DNA from: CAYJKB01 sp964370625
GTDB lineage: Bacteria; Bacillota; Clostridia; Oscillospirales; Butyricicoccaceae
Length of the DNA: 9,179 bases
Assembly (NCBI GenBank): GCA_964370625.1
Contig: CAYJKB010000063.1
Coordinates: 1 to 9,179, forward strand
Direction of reading: 5' to 3'
The translations under genes were made by a program, and so were the position numbers. Below are positions 1-8,500 of this stretch, piece by piece. Position 1 is the stretch's first letter, and the number at the start of each line of letters is the position of its first letter. The notes under the pieces were generated by a model. That model saw only the letters and a list, made by a program, of their open reading frames with translations. It made no database searches and had not been told where the DNA came from.

Positions 1-45
1 AAATTTACTTCTTGTTCACAATGCAACCTCTTAGTATTTTGTGGG

Positions 46-795
46 TTATTTTAAGTTGTTTTTAGAATTACGATATTCAACAGGAGTTTGTCCTACAAAA
101 TTCTTAAATTGTTTTGAAAATTGTCTATAATCTGCATAACCTACCATTTTTGCAGTCTCAAAAACTTTAATAGTAGGGTTTTGCAATAGATGACATGCTT
201 TTTCCATTCTAACCCTCATTAAATACTTTGAAAAGCTCTCTTTTTTATGTTTTGTAAATAATGTGCTGAAATAATTAGGGTGAAGTGCTACAAAACTTGC
301 AACTTCATTCAATGTAATATCTTTCGCATATTGTTCATGAATATACTCAATTGCAGTCTTAATAAGTGGGTTTTCACAATCAATTTGCTCTGTTTTTTCT
401 TCTTCAGGTTTTAGTTCTTTTATTTTTTTTAAGCAAATTTCAACTTGTTCAATAACTTGTGCTTCACGAACAGGTTTTAATATATATCCGGACACATTAA
501 GCGAAATTGCTTGACGTGCATAATCAAAATTAGCATACCCACTAATTACCACAAATTGGTTTTGATATCCCATTTTTCTAGCCGTTTCGATAAATTCAAG
601 CCCATTCATATCCGGCATAACAACATCTGTTAATACAAGAGTCGGTTGCATATCAATTAAAGTTGCAAGCCCCTCTTTACCATTTTTCGCAGTATAAATT
701 CTGTCAAATCCATAGCTTTCCCAATCTATGCAATTTTTAAGTCCACGGCGTACACGCTCTTCATCATCGACAATTAATAAACTATACATATCCAT
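46..795 (-). CDS. AraC-family two-component response regulator (YesN-like)
   Basis: This is a 249-aa cytoplasmic DNA-binding response regulator and the probable partner of the histidine kinase just upstream. Residues 1-125 form a CheY receiver: acidic pair D10/D11, phospho-acceptor D57 in TDVVMPDMNG, S85 and K107 in YILKPV. An acidic, lysine-rich linker (about 126-142) leads to an AraC-type double helix-turn-helix (about 143-245), with the family signature around VGYADYRQFSKQFKNFVGQTPVEYR. The frame stays open upstream to an ATG at 876, but the start at 795 is preferred. It has an AAAGGA site 5 nt upstream (801-806), and the receiver fold begins at once with YSLLIVDDE. The extra 27 residues resemble nothing in the family. 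In known YesMN pairs the regulator activates carbohydrate-use operons, so activation of this mannosidase operon is a reasonable inference. It is the last gene before the window edge, and no terminator is visible in the 45 bases after it. Confidence 0.95.
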   Translation of the reverse strand: MDMYSLLIVDDEERVRRGLKNCIDWESYGFDRIYTAKNGKEGLATLIDMQPTLVLTDVVMPDMNGLEFIETARKMGYQNQFVVISGYANFDYARQAISLNVSGYILKPVREAQVIEQVEICLKKIKELKPEEEKTEQIDCENPLIKTAIEYIHEQYAKDITLNEVASFVALHPNYFSTLFTKHKKESFSKYLMRVRMEKACHLLQNPTIKVFETAKMVGYADYRQFSKQFKNFVGQTPVEYRNSKNNLK

Positions 796-844
796 GCTAT
801 TCCTTTCTATATCAAGTGCAAATTCAAATTTAAAAGTTATAAAT

Positions 845-894
845 ATAGGAAAATTCCCATTTTGCAAACAAGGCAATCACAGGTCTTTTCCTAT
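845..894. repeat. Inverted repeat in the kinase-regulator gap
   Basis: Perfect 9-base arms, ATAGGAAAA (845-853) and TTTTCCTAT (886-894), lie 32 bases apart in the 109-nt gap between the kinase stop and the regulator start. They could pair in the mRNA or form a protein-binding site. The second arm runs into a T-tract on the plus strand only, so the structure is not an intrinsic terminator for the minus-strand operon. The arms are AT-rich, so a chance origin is possible. Confidence 0.4.
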
Positions 895-904
895 TTTTTA
901 AATT

Positions 905-2644
905 TTATGGTTCAATTTCAAAGCTAACAGTTGTGCCTTCACCTTCAACACTTTCAATTATTAAACTTGCATCATCATAAAGTGTTTTAAGCTGTAGGCT
1001 GATATTTTTTAGTGCAAGATGTTCTTGCATATCTGAACTGTTTATATGTTTCAAACTTTGTTTGATTTCTTGCAACCTTTGTTTTGAAATTCCAACACCA
1101 TTATCACTAACACTAAAACGTAATTTCCCATTATTTACACATTCAAATGCTATATGGATTTGTCTATCCCCTTCTTTTTGTGACAATCCATGTTTAAATG
1201 CATTTTCAACTATTGGTTGAAATAAATATTTAAGTACTGGCATCTTTTCTATTATTGGATTTACATATGTTGTGATTTTGATTGAATTTTCAAATAACAC
1301 CCTTTGAAGTTGCAGATAACTTTCCAATATTTCTGCACATTCATAAATTGGAATTATATCTCTACCATCGGTTAAACCTTTTCTAAAATGGTCTGCTAAA
1401 TAGAATATCATGTCACAAGCTTCGTCAGCAGAATTTTCCCTAATTGCCCAATGAATTGCATCGAGTGCATTGTATAAAAAATGTGGTGCAATTTGCACTT
1501 GTAAGTTTTTTACTTGCAGCTGTGTGATTAACAATTTTTGTGCATAGTTATCATTAATTAGCCTATCTGTTTGTTCAATAAGCTCATTATACGAAGAATA
1601 TAGTTCCCCAAACTCATCTTCTCGTTTTGTGCAAATTTGTTCTTTGTAATTTTTTGCTTTTGCTTGTTTCATATAATTTTTAAGCAAATGAATAGGCTGT
1701 ACAATTTTATGTGATACTGATGTAATTATCGCAAATAATACAATAATTGCAAGCACTATAAATAATATAGTAACTTGTTGAAGCAGATAAAGCGGTTCAA
1801 ATATATCATCAGCATCACTTTCAACAAAATAATTCCAGCCTTCTGATGCATCTGATTTAATCACTGCTATAAAGCTTTCATCAGTTACAGCTGTACCATT
1901 TTCGCTATTAAGGGCTTCAATCGCTGCTTCATCAATCATTTTCCCAATTTGATTTATATCATAATGATAGATAATTTGGCCATCACTGTTTGTAATATAA
2001 TAATCAGAATTTGCTGTAATCCTTGATGTGTTTAATGTTGCACGAAGTGTGTTTATTCCAATGCTCATACTTACAACACCGACAATATTATTTCTTGATG
2101 AATCCTGTATAGGTGTAGATTGCATTAATACATATTGATTTCCCCCAGCTAAATCATCTCTATAAAACACCCAATTATTTATAGAGTCAGTGTTGCTAAT
2201 TCCATACCACCTAGTATCATAAACATCGTCATATGTAAGTGTTCTTGGTTGATCTGTTTGGAAAAAGCGTTCACTTAAAAAAGAATAGATATAGACATTT
2301 TCAATATGTTCTGTAAGTATGTCAACTTCTGAAATTCGCTGACGAATAGTTTGGCTGCTTAAAAGGTAGCTATATGTGTCTGCAGCAGATATATTTTGAA
2401 TATTCTCAATAATATCCCCATCATTTGCAAACCTTATAAGTTCCTGTTTTGAAGTTTCAAGCATATCATCAAGATAACTTACAGCGTTAGAAAGCCCGCC
2501 TAGCATATGTTCTTCTGTTTGTGCTTGAATAATATTCGATGACACTGTATAGAAAGCCATCATGGTTATAAGCATGACAAAGGTGATTATAGGAATAAGA
2601 CTCGCAATAATTTGCCCTCGGAAACTTTTACGAAAAATAAACAT
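905..2644 (-). CDS. Membrane sensor histidine kinase (YesM-like, His_kinase/HATPase)
   Basis: This is a 579-aa sensor kinase of the YesM/LytS-type His_kinase family, expected to autophosphorylate and pass phosphate to the AraC-type regulator encoded next. After a basic N-terminus comes a first membrane helix (about 11-33). An extracellular domain of about 250 residues (about 36-285, probably double-Cache) should bind the signal. A second membrane helix (about 287-310) is followed by a HAMP linker (about 311-365). The phospho-accepting histidine is H388 in QIAPHFLYNAL. The ATPase domain shows an N box (QPIVENAFKHG, N481) and a D/G1 box (SDNGVGIS, D514). The G2 region reads HLALKNISLQL and lacks the usual GxG glycines, a variation I believe occurs in this family. 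The start has a strong GAGGTGA site (2651-2657) 6 nt upstream. It lies 36 nt after the URO-D-like gene. The ligand cannot be read from sequence; a glycan breakdown product is inferred from context. Confidence 0.95.
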   Translation of the reverse strand: MFIFRKSFRGQIIASLIPIITFVMLITMMAFYTVSSNIIQAQTEEHMLGGLSNAVSYLDDMLETSKQELIRFANDGDIIENIQNISAADTYSYLLSSQTIRQRISEVDILTEHIENVYIYSFLSERFFQTDQPRTLTYDDVYDTRWYGISNTDSINNWVFYRDDLAGGNQYVLMQSTPIQDSSRNNIVGVVSMSIGINTLRATLNTSRITANSDYYITNSDGQIIYHYDINQIGKMIDEAAIEALNSENGTAVTDESFIAVIKSDASEGWNYFVESDADDIFEPLYLLQQVTILFIVLAIIVLFAIITSVSHKIVQPIHLLKNYMKQAKAKNYKEQICTKREDEFGELYSSYNELIEQTDRLINDNYAQKLLITQLQVKNLQVQIAPHFLYNALDAIHWAIRENSADEACDMIFYLADHFRKGLTDGRDIIPIYECAEILESYLQLQRVLFENSIKITTYVNPIIEKMPVLKYLFQPIVENAFKHGLSQKEGDRQIHIAFECVNNGKLRFSVSDNGVGISKQRLQEIKQSLKHINSSDMQEHLALKNISLQLKTLYDDASLIIESVEGEGTTVSFEIEP

Positions 2645-2680
2645 CTATAATCACCTCGTTATTTTTAAATCTAAATAAAA

Positions 2681-3847
2681 CTATTCTTTTGCACAACTTG
2701 CGTTATGTTTGTTTACAATATCTGACACTATATTCATACGATGAATATCACCAGTATAACTCATTTCATCAGAAATTCCAAGAACTAATTGTCCCGCAAA
2801 CAATTTAATTAATTCTTCTGTTTGCTCAGCAAGTTGATCTTCTGTATACTCAGGGTCAAATAACACTGCTGCAATACCGTCAAGCAAGAATACTTCATCA
2901 CCTAAACCTTCTTTAATTTCAGCTAAAGTTACATCACCTTGTGGTTTTGGTGTAATTGCTTCTATTGCATCAAGTCCTGTTTCTTTTGCATATTTAAGAA
3001 GAGTTTTTGTATCTCCGTCCCAGTGAGCTGAAACAAATTTATCAGCTTTATGCAATAATTCACATCTTTCTTGATATACAGGAAGTACATATTTTTCAAA
3101 TAAATATGGAGGAAGTGTTCCACAGTGTAGGTTATCACCGAAGTTTATAATATCAAGTGGACTATCATTAAGCACTTGCATAAGTCTCATATGATTTGCA
3201 TCTTTTGCTTTGAAATAATCTTCTATTTCTTCTGGATAATCCATTAAAGCATAAGTTCCTTCTTCAACACCCATATCACAAATGTATAATTCTTGTATAT
3301 TAATACGTGGAGTATACATAGTTGGTGCACAAAGCCCATGATATAGGTCACAAGCTTCTTTATAAACTTTTTCATCAAACATCCAAGTAGAGCTTTCTTC
3401 AAGCCATTTAGCAACTGCTAAATCTTCAAGATTTTCAATTCTCCATTTTCTTCTATGTTCACGATCTGAACGTTCAACCTTGCTATAAATTTCAGTAATA
3501 GTCCCCACAGGAGTTTCAACTATATGCATAGTTTCGATATCTGAAAGAGCTTTTTTATAACGTTTAACACGTGGATCATCAACTAGTTTATATGCTGGAG
3601 CAAAAACATCATAAGGACGTGCAGACGCATTAAACATATGATGTAATTCGATTACACTTTTGCCTTCGCAATCAGCTGGGAAAGCTTCTTCACGCAGAAT
3701 ACGGTCACGATGCCAACAACGGATACGAGGTTGCCAAATTACTTGTTTACCAGCTTTTCTTTTACACACAGCATCATGAAGTATGCTCCAATCTGTTGAG
3801 CCATATTCTTTTTGCCATTTTAATGAATTTTCTAATGATTGTGACAT
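2681..3847 (-). CDS. Uroporphyrinogen decarboxylase superfamily protein, function unknown
   Basis: This 388-aa soluble protein belongs to the URO-D/MtaA-CmuA TIM-barrel superfamily, in a clade I recall as widespread but uncharacterised. Visible landmarks are an N-terminal WQPRIRCW (38-45), ASARPYD (74-80), GDNLHCG (237-243), HWDGD (275-279), EAITPKPQGD (296-305) and LGISDEM (356-362). It is unlikely to make haem: the RQAGR-type substrate motif of HemE is missing. In corrinoid methyltransferases such as MtaA/MtbA zinc is held by an H-x-C pair plus a later Cys. Here the equivalent segment appears to be H275-W-D277, and the late glycine-rich segment has no Cys, so classic methyl transfer to coenzyme M is doubtful. 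C242 is a possible alternative ligand. No corrinoid protein lies in the window. Its place between the mutase and the sensor kinase suggests a role in handling a modified sugar, but that is inference. The start is fixed by AGGAGG 7 nt upstream. Confidence 0.85.
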   Translation of the reverse strand: MSQSLENSLKWQKEYGSTDWSILHDAVCKRKAGKQVIWQPRIRCWHRDRILREEAFPADCEGKSVIELHHMFNASARPYDVFAPAYKLVDDPRVKRYKKALSDIETMHIVETPVGTITEIYSKVERSDREHRRKWRIENLEDLAVAKWLEESSTWMFDEKVYKEACDLYHGLCAPTMYTPRINIQELYICDMGVEEGTYALMDYPEEIEDYFKAKDANHMRLMQVLNDSPLDIINFGDNLHCGTLPPYLFEKYVLPVYQERCELLHKADKFVSAHWDGDTKTLLKYAKETGLDAIEAITPKPQGDVTLAEIKEGLGDEVFLLDGIAAVLFDPEYTEDQLAEQTEELIKLFAGQLVLGISDEMSYTGDIHRMNIVSDIVNKHNASCAKE

Positions 3848-3854
3848 GGTTTTA

Positions 3855-3860
3855 TCCTCC
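3855..3860 (-). promoter_or_regulatory. Shine-Dalgarno site overlapping the mutase stop codon
   Basis: The minus strand reads TAGGAGG, so the TAG stop of the phosphohexomutase gene shares its last base with a consensus AGGAGG for the URO-D-like gene. A ribosome ending on the mutase would sit on the initiation site of the next gene, which suggests translational coupling of the two enzymes. Confidence 0.8.
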
Positions 3861-5536
3861 TACTTGGATTTCTCCACTAATACGTCAAGTTTTGTTTTAG
3901 TATTTAAAATTAAATTTTCGGCTAATTGCTCTGTTTGTCCTTCGGCAAATAAATAAATTTTAAGCTTAGGTTCTGTGCCTGAAGGTCTTACTATAAACTG
4001 TGTTCCATTATCAAGTTTAAATAGAAGTACATCTGATTTAGGTAATGGATTTTTTCCTACCATGTGGTCGCTATTTAGATAATCTAAAAGTTCTGCACCT
4101 TCAATAGGATTTTGTCTAAAAGCTGACATACAAGACTTAATGCTTTCCATGCCAGAAAGCCCTGGGAAGTCATAGTTCAGCAGTAATGATTTATAAACAC
4201 CATAAGTTTTATATAGGTTTTGAAGTACATCAATAAAGTTTAAACCTTGTTTTTTATAATAAGATGCTGCACGTGCGATATATACACAAGCTGAAACACC
4301 ATCTTTATCACGTACATACACGTTAGGTAAATATCCACAGCTTTCTTCAAATCCGAATAGGTATCTTCCTTGCTGTCCATCTTCTTCTAGCCAGTTAATT
4401 TGCTCACCGATAAATTTAAACCCTGTCAGCACGTTATAAGTTTCAACACCATGAGCTTCTGCCATTTTATCAGCCATCGGAGTAGTTACAATAGTTTTGA
4501 TTAGCAGTGCATCTTTTGGCATTGTTCCGTCATTTTTATGAGTTTCAAGGATGTATTGAAGTAAAATAAGACCGATTTCGTTACCATTTAGGCGAACAAT
4601 ACCATCTTTTGTTTTAACAGAACAACCTACTCTGTCACAGTCTGGGTCAGTTGCCATAAGTATATCAGCACCAGTTTCTGATAGCATTTTTTCACCGAGT
4701 TCCATTGCTGCTGCAGCTTCTGGGTTTGGATATTCACAAGTTGGGAAATTACCGTCAGCCATTTCTTGCTCTTTGACCATCTTAACGTCTTTAACGCCGA
4801 TTTTATCAAGAGCCGTCAGCACACAGTATTTACCACTGCCACAAAGAGGAGTGTAAACAAGATTTAAATCTGATACGTCCTCGTCTTTGCCCTCACACGC
4901 TGTAGTGATGAATTTTTCTGTGATTTCATCGCTGATATATTCAATTGCCCCACTTGCTAAACCATCTTCAAATGACATGGTTTTAACATCATCAAAAATA
5001 TCAACTTTAGTGATTTCACTTGCGATAGCATTCGCAGCATCAAGTGTAATTTGTGCGCCACTTTCGTTATAAATTTTATAACCATTGTAAGCTGCTGGGT
5101 TATGACTTGCTGTAATTACGACACCAGCATCAGTTTTTAAAGCACGAACTGCATAAGATAAAGCTGGAGTTGGCATAAGTTCTTTGTAAATATAAACTTT
5201 AATACCATTTGCAGCTAAAACCGAAGCAGTAGCAAATGCAAATTCATCAGATTTAAGTCTGCTGTCATATGCAATAGCAACTGATGAGCCTTTTTTGATA
5301 GAATTCATATGATTTGCGACACCTTGTGTAGCTTGAGCGACAGTGTACACGTTCATTTGTCCGTCACCAACACCCATAATTCCACGCAGACCACCAGTGC
5401 CAAAAGATAGTGGATATGTGAAATATTCTCTTTTTGCTGTGTCATCATTTTTTATCGCATTTAGCCCCTCTAAAACTTCAGCATTTGCTGAAGTTTTAGA
5501 AAGCCATAAATCATATCGACTTTTATAATCAAACAT
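3860..5536 (-). CDS. Phosphoglucomutase/phosphomannomutase (alpha-D-phosphohexomutase)
   Basis: This 558-aa cytoplasmic enzyme interconverts hexose-1-phosphate and hexose-6-phosphate through a phosphoserine. All four signature loops are intact: catalytic S144 in TASHNP (142-147); the Mg-binding loop DPDCDR with D297, D299 and D301; the sugar-binding loop GFEESCG (395-401); and the phosphate-binding loop RPSGTEP (517-523). An FGTGGLRG segment near residues 45-52 and the total length place it with the PgcA/PGM2-type enzymes (usually about 570-580 aa) rather than the shorter ManB/GlmM type. Whether glucose or mannose phosphates are preferred cannot be told from these motifs; the adjacent alpha-mannosidase makes mannose phosphate plausible. 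It starts 17 nt after the mannosidase stop, with AAGAGGT (5546-5552) 9 nt before the ATG. The first codons contain a perfect 14-bp inverted repeat (5469-5500), listed separately. Confidence 0.95.
   Translation of the reverse strand: MFDYKSRYDLWLSKTSANAEVLEGLNAIKNDDTAKREYFTYPLSFGTGGLRGIMGVGDGQMNVYTVAQATQGVANHMNSIKKGSSVAIAYDSRLKSDEFAFATASVLAANGIKVYIYKELMPTPALSYAVRALKTDAGVVITASHNPAAYNGYKIYNESGAQITLDAANAIASEITKVDIFDDVKTMSFEDGLASGAIEYISDEITEKFITTACEGKDEDVSDLNLVYTPLCGSGKYCVLTALDKIGVKDVKMVKEQEMADGNFPTCEYPNPEAAAAMELGEKMLSETGADILMATDPDCDRVGCSVKTKDGIVRLNGNEIGLILLQYILETHKNDGTMPKDALLIKTIVTTPMADKMAEAHGVETYNVLTGFKFIGEQINWLEEDGQQGRYLFGFEESCGYLPNVYVRDKDGVSACVYIARAASYYKKQGLNFIDVLQNLYKTYGVYKSLLLNYDFPGLSGMESIKSCMSAFRQNPIEGAELLDYLNSDHMVGKNPLPKSDVLLFKLDNGTQFIVRPSGTEPKLKIYLFAEGQTEQLAENLILNTKTKLDVLVEKSK
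5469..5500 (-). repeat. Perfect 14-bp inverted repeat (hairpin) inside the mutase gene
   Basis: The arms TCTAAAACTTCAGC (5469-5482) and GCTGAAGTTTTAGA (5487-5500) are exact reverse complements separated by 4 bases. In the mRNA this gives a 14-bp stem with an AAAU tetraloop spanning codons 13-23 of the mutase, starting 36 nt after the A of the start codon. No T-tract follows on either strand, so it is not an intrinsic terminator. The frame stays open and the encoded residues fit the variable N-terminal segment of the family. It may be an mRNA processing, pausing or stability element; its role is unknown. Confidence 0.9.
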
Positions 5537-5553
5537 AAAGTTTTTACCTCTTA

Positions 5554-8500
5554 TTATTTTGCAAGACGTACACGTACAGTCTTGATTTCATTTGCTCTAA
5601 ATTCTAACGCAATATCATTGCCATTTACTTGAGCATCAGCTTCTTTTTGCTCTAGGATATTAGTTTGACAAGCACTTGCGATAGCTTTTTCACTTGAAAG
5701 AGTAGTTTTTGTGCGTTTTCCGTCAACTTCGATTAGACGAAGAACAATATCACCACTGCCATCTTCTGCCATTTTACAAGCAGCAACTTTAATATTAGAT
5801 GCACAAACAGCAAATGGTGCAGAAATAGCTTTTGCTGAACGTCCACGAATTAGAGTTTGTGGGAAAGCTAAATCTTCAGCGATTTTGTCAACTTCAGCAT
5901 CTTGCCATGTACCAGCATGAGGAACGATAGAATAAGTAAATCTATGTTCGTGACGGTCAGAAAATGCATCAGGTGCGATAGGTGCTTTTAGAAGTGATAG
6001 ACGAACAACGTTATCTTTAACATCACAACCATATTTAAAGTCACTCATGATAGTAACACCATAGCCACCTTCTGATAAATCAACCCATTTATGACAAGGA
6101 ACTTCGTATCTTGCTTGTTGCCAAGTTGTATTTTTATTGTTGATTTGAACTAAACCACCAGCTGTAGTATCTGTTGTAAAGCTTTGTGCTTTGATGTCAA
6201 GAGGGAATGCAGCTTTAAGCAGAACTTCTTCTTCATTCCAGTCGCAGTAAGTTTCAAAATCGATTCTGTTATGGTCAGCGTATACACGCATAACTTGTAC
6301 AAATTTACTGTTGCCAAATGCACGTTCCATGCGAATTGCAGCACTTACAGGTCCACACTCAATAACTTTTGCATTTGTAAACACACCTGTGTCAATTGGG
6401 TGGTCTTCAAAGTGAGGAAGAATATCCCAAGCGTTAAGGCTACCAGGACGGTCTTCATAAGCTTCCCAAGTGTTAAGAACTTCGCCTTCTGCTACGATTT
6501 CTCTGTCATTTTTCTTGTCAAATAAGCTTGAAACAAAACCATTTTCATTAAGTTTAATTGAGTAGAAAGGTGTTTCAAGAGAAGTTTCAGTTGCTGTCAT
6601 TTCTGTTTTAGTTTGCACTTTAACAGCTTTCAGTGTAGCAAGGTTAAGAAGTGATAAATCAGTTACATAAGCCACAAAACGAGTTGTGCCATCTGCTGCG
6701 ATTTGCTCTTGAACAGGTGCTGTTTGTTTTCCGTCTGTCAGTGCGTTATAAGCAGTATTCCAAGCATCAGCTGGAATAACTACAAGTTTTGCATCTTGTC
6801 CACCTAAAGCATTTACAGCTGTGTAAGTATCATCAGACGCAGCCTCTGTCAACGCTTCTATAGCTTTAGTGCAAACACTACCAAAAGCAGAATACATAAC
6901 ATCATATGCACGAAGTGCTTCTGGGAATACAGGAGGAATATGGCTACCTGGCAGAATATCGTGGAATTGGTTTAGCAGAAGTTTTTTCCAACCATTTTCA
7001 ATAGAAGATGCATCATATGGAAGTAAGCCATTAATATCAGCCATAGTTGCAAGCATTTCAGTGCTACGAGCTACGAACTCACCACGACGGTTATGCATTT
7101 TAAGTGTACCTTTTGAAGTAAATGTACCACGATGCACTTCAAGATATAGGTCACCTTCCCAAGTTGGGTATTTTTTATCAGTATGAGCGAATGCTTCAGC
7201 TAAATACTGTGAGTTTGTTTTCATTGATTGAGTTGGGATATATGGAAGTTTATCTTGACGTTTACGAATTTCAAGCATTTCTTCAGTAACACCACTACCA
7301 CCATCACCATAACCGAATAGTTGTAGCATTTCTGGGTGAATACCTTTTTGTTTGTTATTTTTGAAGTTTTTGATAGTTTCGTCAGTATCCATCCAAGTTA
7401 CAAAGTGGATAGGAGGCATACAAACATTAATTTTTGTTCCGTCAATACCTTTCCAGTGGAACAGGTTATAAGGGAATGGGTTAGTGTCATTCCATACAGC
7501 TTGTTTATGTGTTACATAATTTTTTAGTCCACCAGATGACAGGATTTGAGGCATAATTGAGTTGTTACCAAATACGTCAGGCATGTAAGCTGTGTCACAA
7601 TCAACACCGAATTTTTCCATGAAGTATTTTTTGCCGATAACAATTTGACGTGCAAAGCTTTCAGCAGAAATTAAGTTACAGTCAGGCTCTACATACATAC
7701 CACCGACAACTTCCCATTTACCTTCTTTAACTTTTTGCTGAACTTTTTTAAATAGTTCTGGGTAGTAAATTTCAAGGCTTTCATAAACATGAGCTTGAGT
7801 GTGTGAGAAAATAAAGTCAGGGTATCTTTCCATAAGGTCTAGCTGAATCATAACAGTACGTGCATTTTTTTGAACAGTCTGTTCTACTGTCCAGTAATAT
7901 GCGATGTCAAGATGTGAGTGACCAACTAAAGCAACTTCACCTGTTTTTCCTAAAATCGGAGTTAATGCATAGATTTCTTTTTCTAAGAATTCTTTAATAG
8001 CAGGAATAGCTGCTTTTAAGTCTTCATATGAACACTCATAAAGAGGGAATTTAGCAAGAATTTGTTGTATTCTATCTTGTAGAAGTTTTGCAATATTAGG
8101 TTCCATTTCTGAAGCGTAAGCTGCTTCATATAAAGCCATCATATCATAGAAAAGACCTTGCATTTCTTTATCAATTACAATAAGTGAAGGAGGGTTAAAA
8201 TAGTGAACTGAGCCAACTAAAGTATCTTTAGTGTCCATGTTACGAATATCATCAGGACGTGAACGACAATAAGCCTCTAGTTTAAGGTTATATGTTTCGC
8301 CACCTTTAGCATTTTTTGTTAAAATCATAGTTTTTCTGTTAGGGTCAACACCGTTGATGTATTCGCCATCACGAGAAACAATAACTTCACCAGCTGTGAA
8401 CATGAAAAGTTCAACTTCTTTGCCATCTAATTCTTGTGGCATGTCAAAGCTACATTTAAAGATAGAAGTTGTGTTAGGCCCACCCCAAAGGTCACCTTCG

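Noticed and set aside
1..45. Terminator or start of a next gene after the response regulator
   Set aside because: Only a 5-bp stem (CACAA/TTGTG) with a 17-base loop and no T-tract is visible. An AAGAGG followed by a GTG leads to a stop after four codons.
796..876. In-frame upstream extension of the response regulator by 27 residues from an ATG at 876
   Set aside because: The extension does not resemble receiver domains, and the ATG at 795 has a well-placed AAAGGA site followed directly by the conserved first strand.
2645..2680. AT-rich inverted repeat (TTATTT/AAATAA) between the URO-D-like and kinase genes
   Set aside because: A six-base A/T-only stem is expected by chance in such DNA and would not terminate transcription.
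4627..5528. Short open frames within and opposite the phosphohexomutase gene
   Set aside because: They overlap a gene with all catalytic motifs intact and have no recognisable product.
5711..7527. Several plus-strand open frames of 60-113 codons opposite the mannosidase gene
   Set aside because: They lie wholly antisense to a well-conserved GH38 gene, their translations show no recognisable family, and they are the expected shadows of its codon bias.
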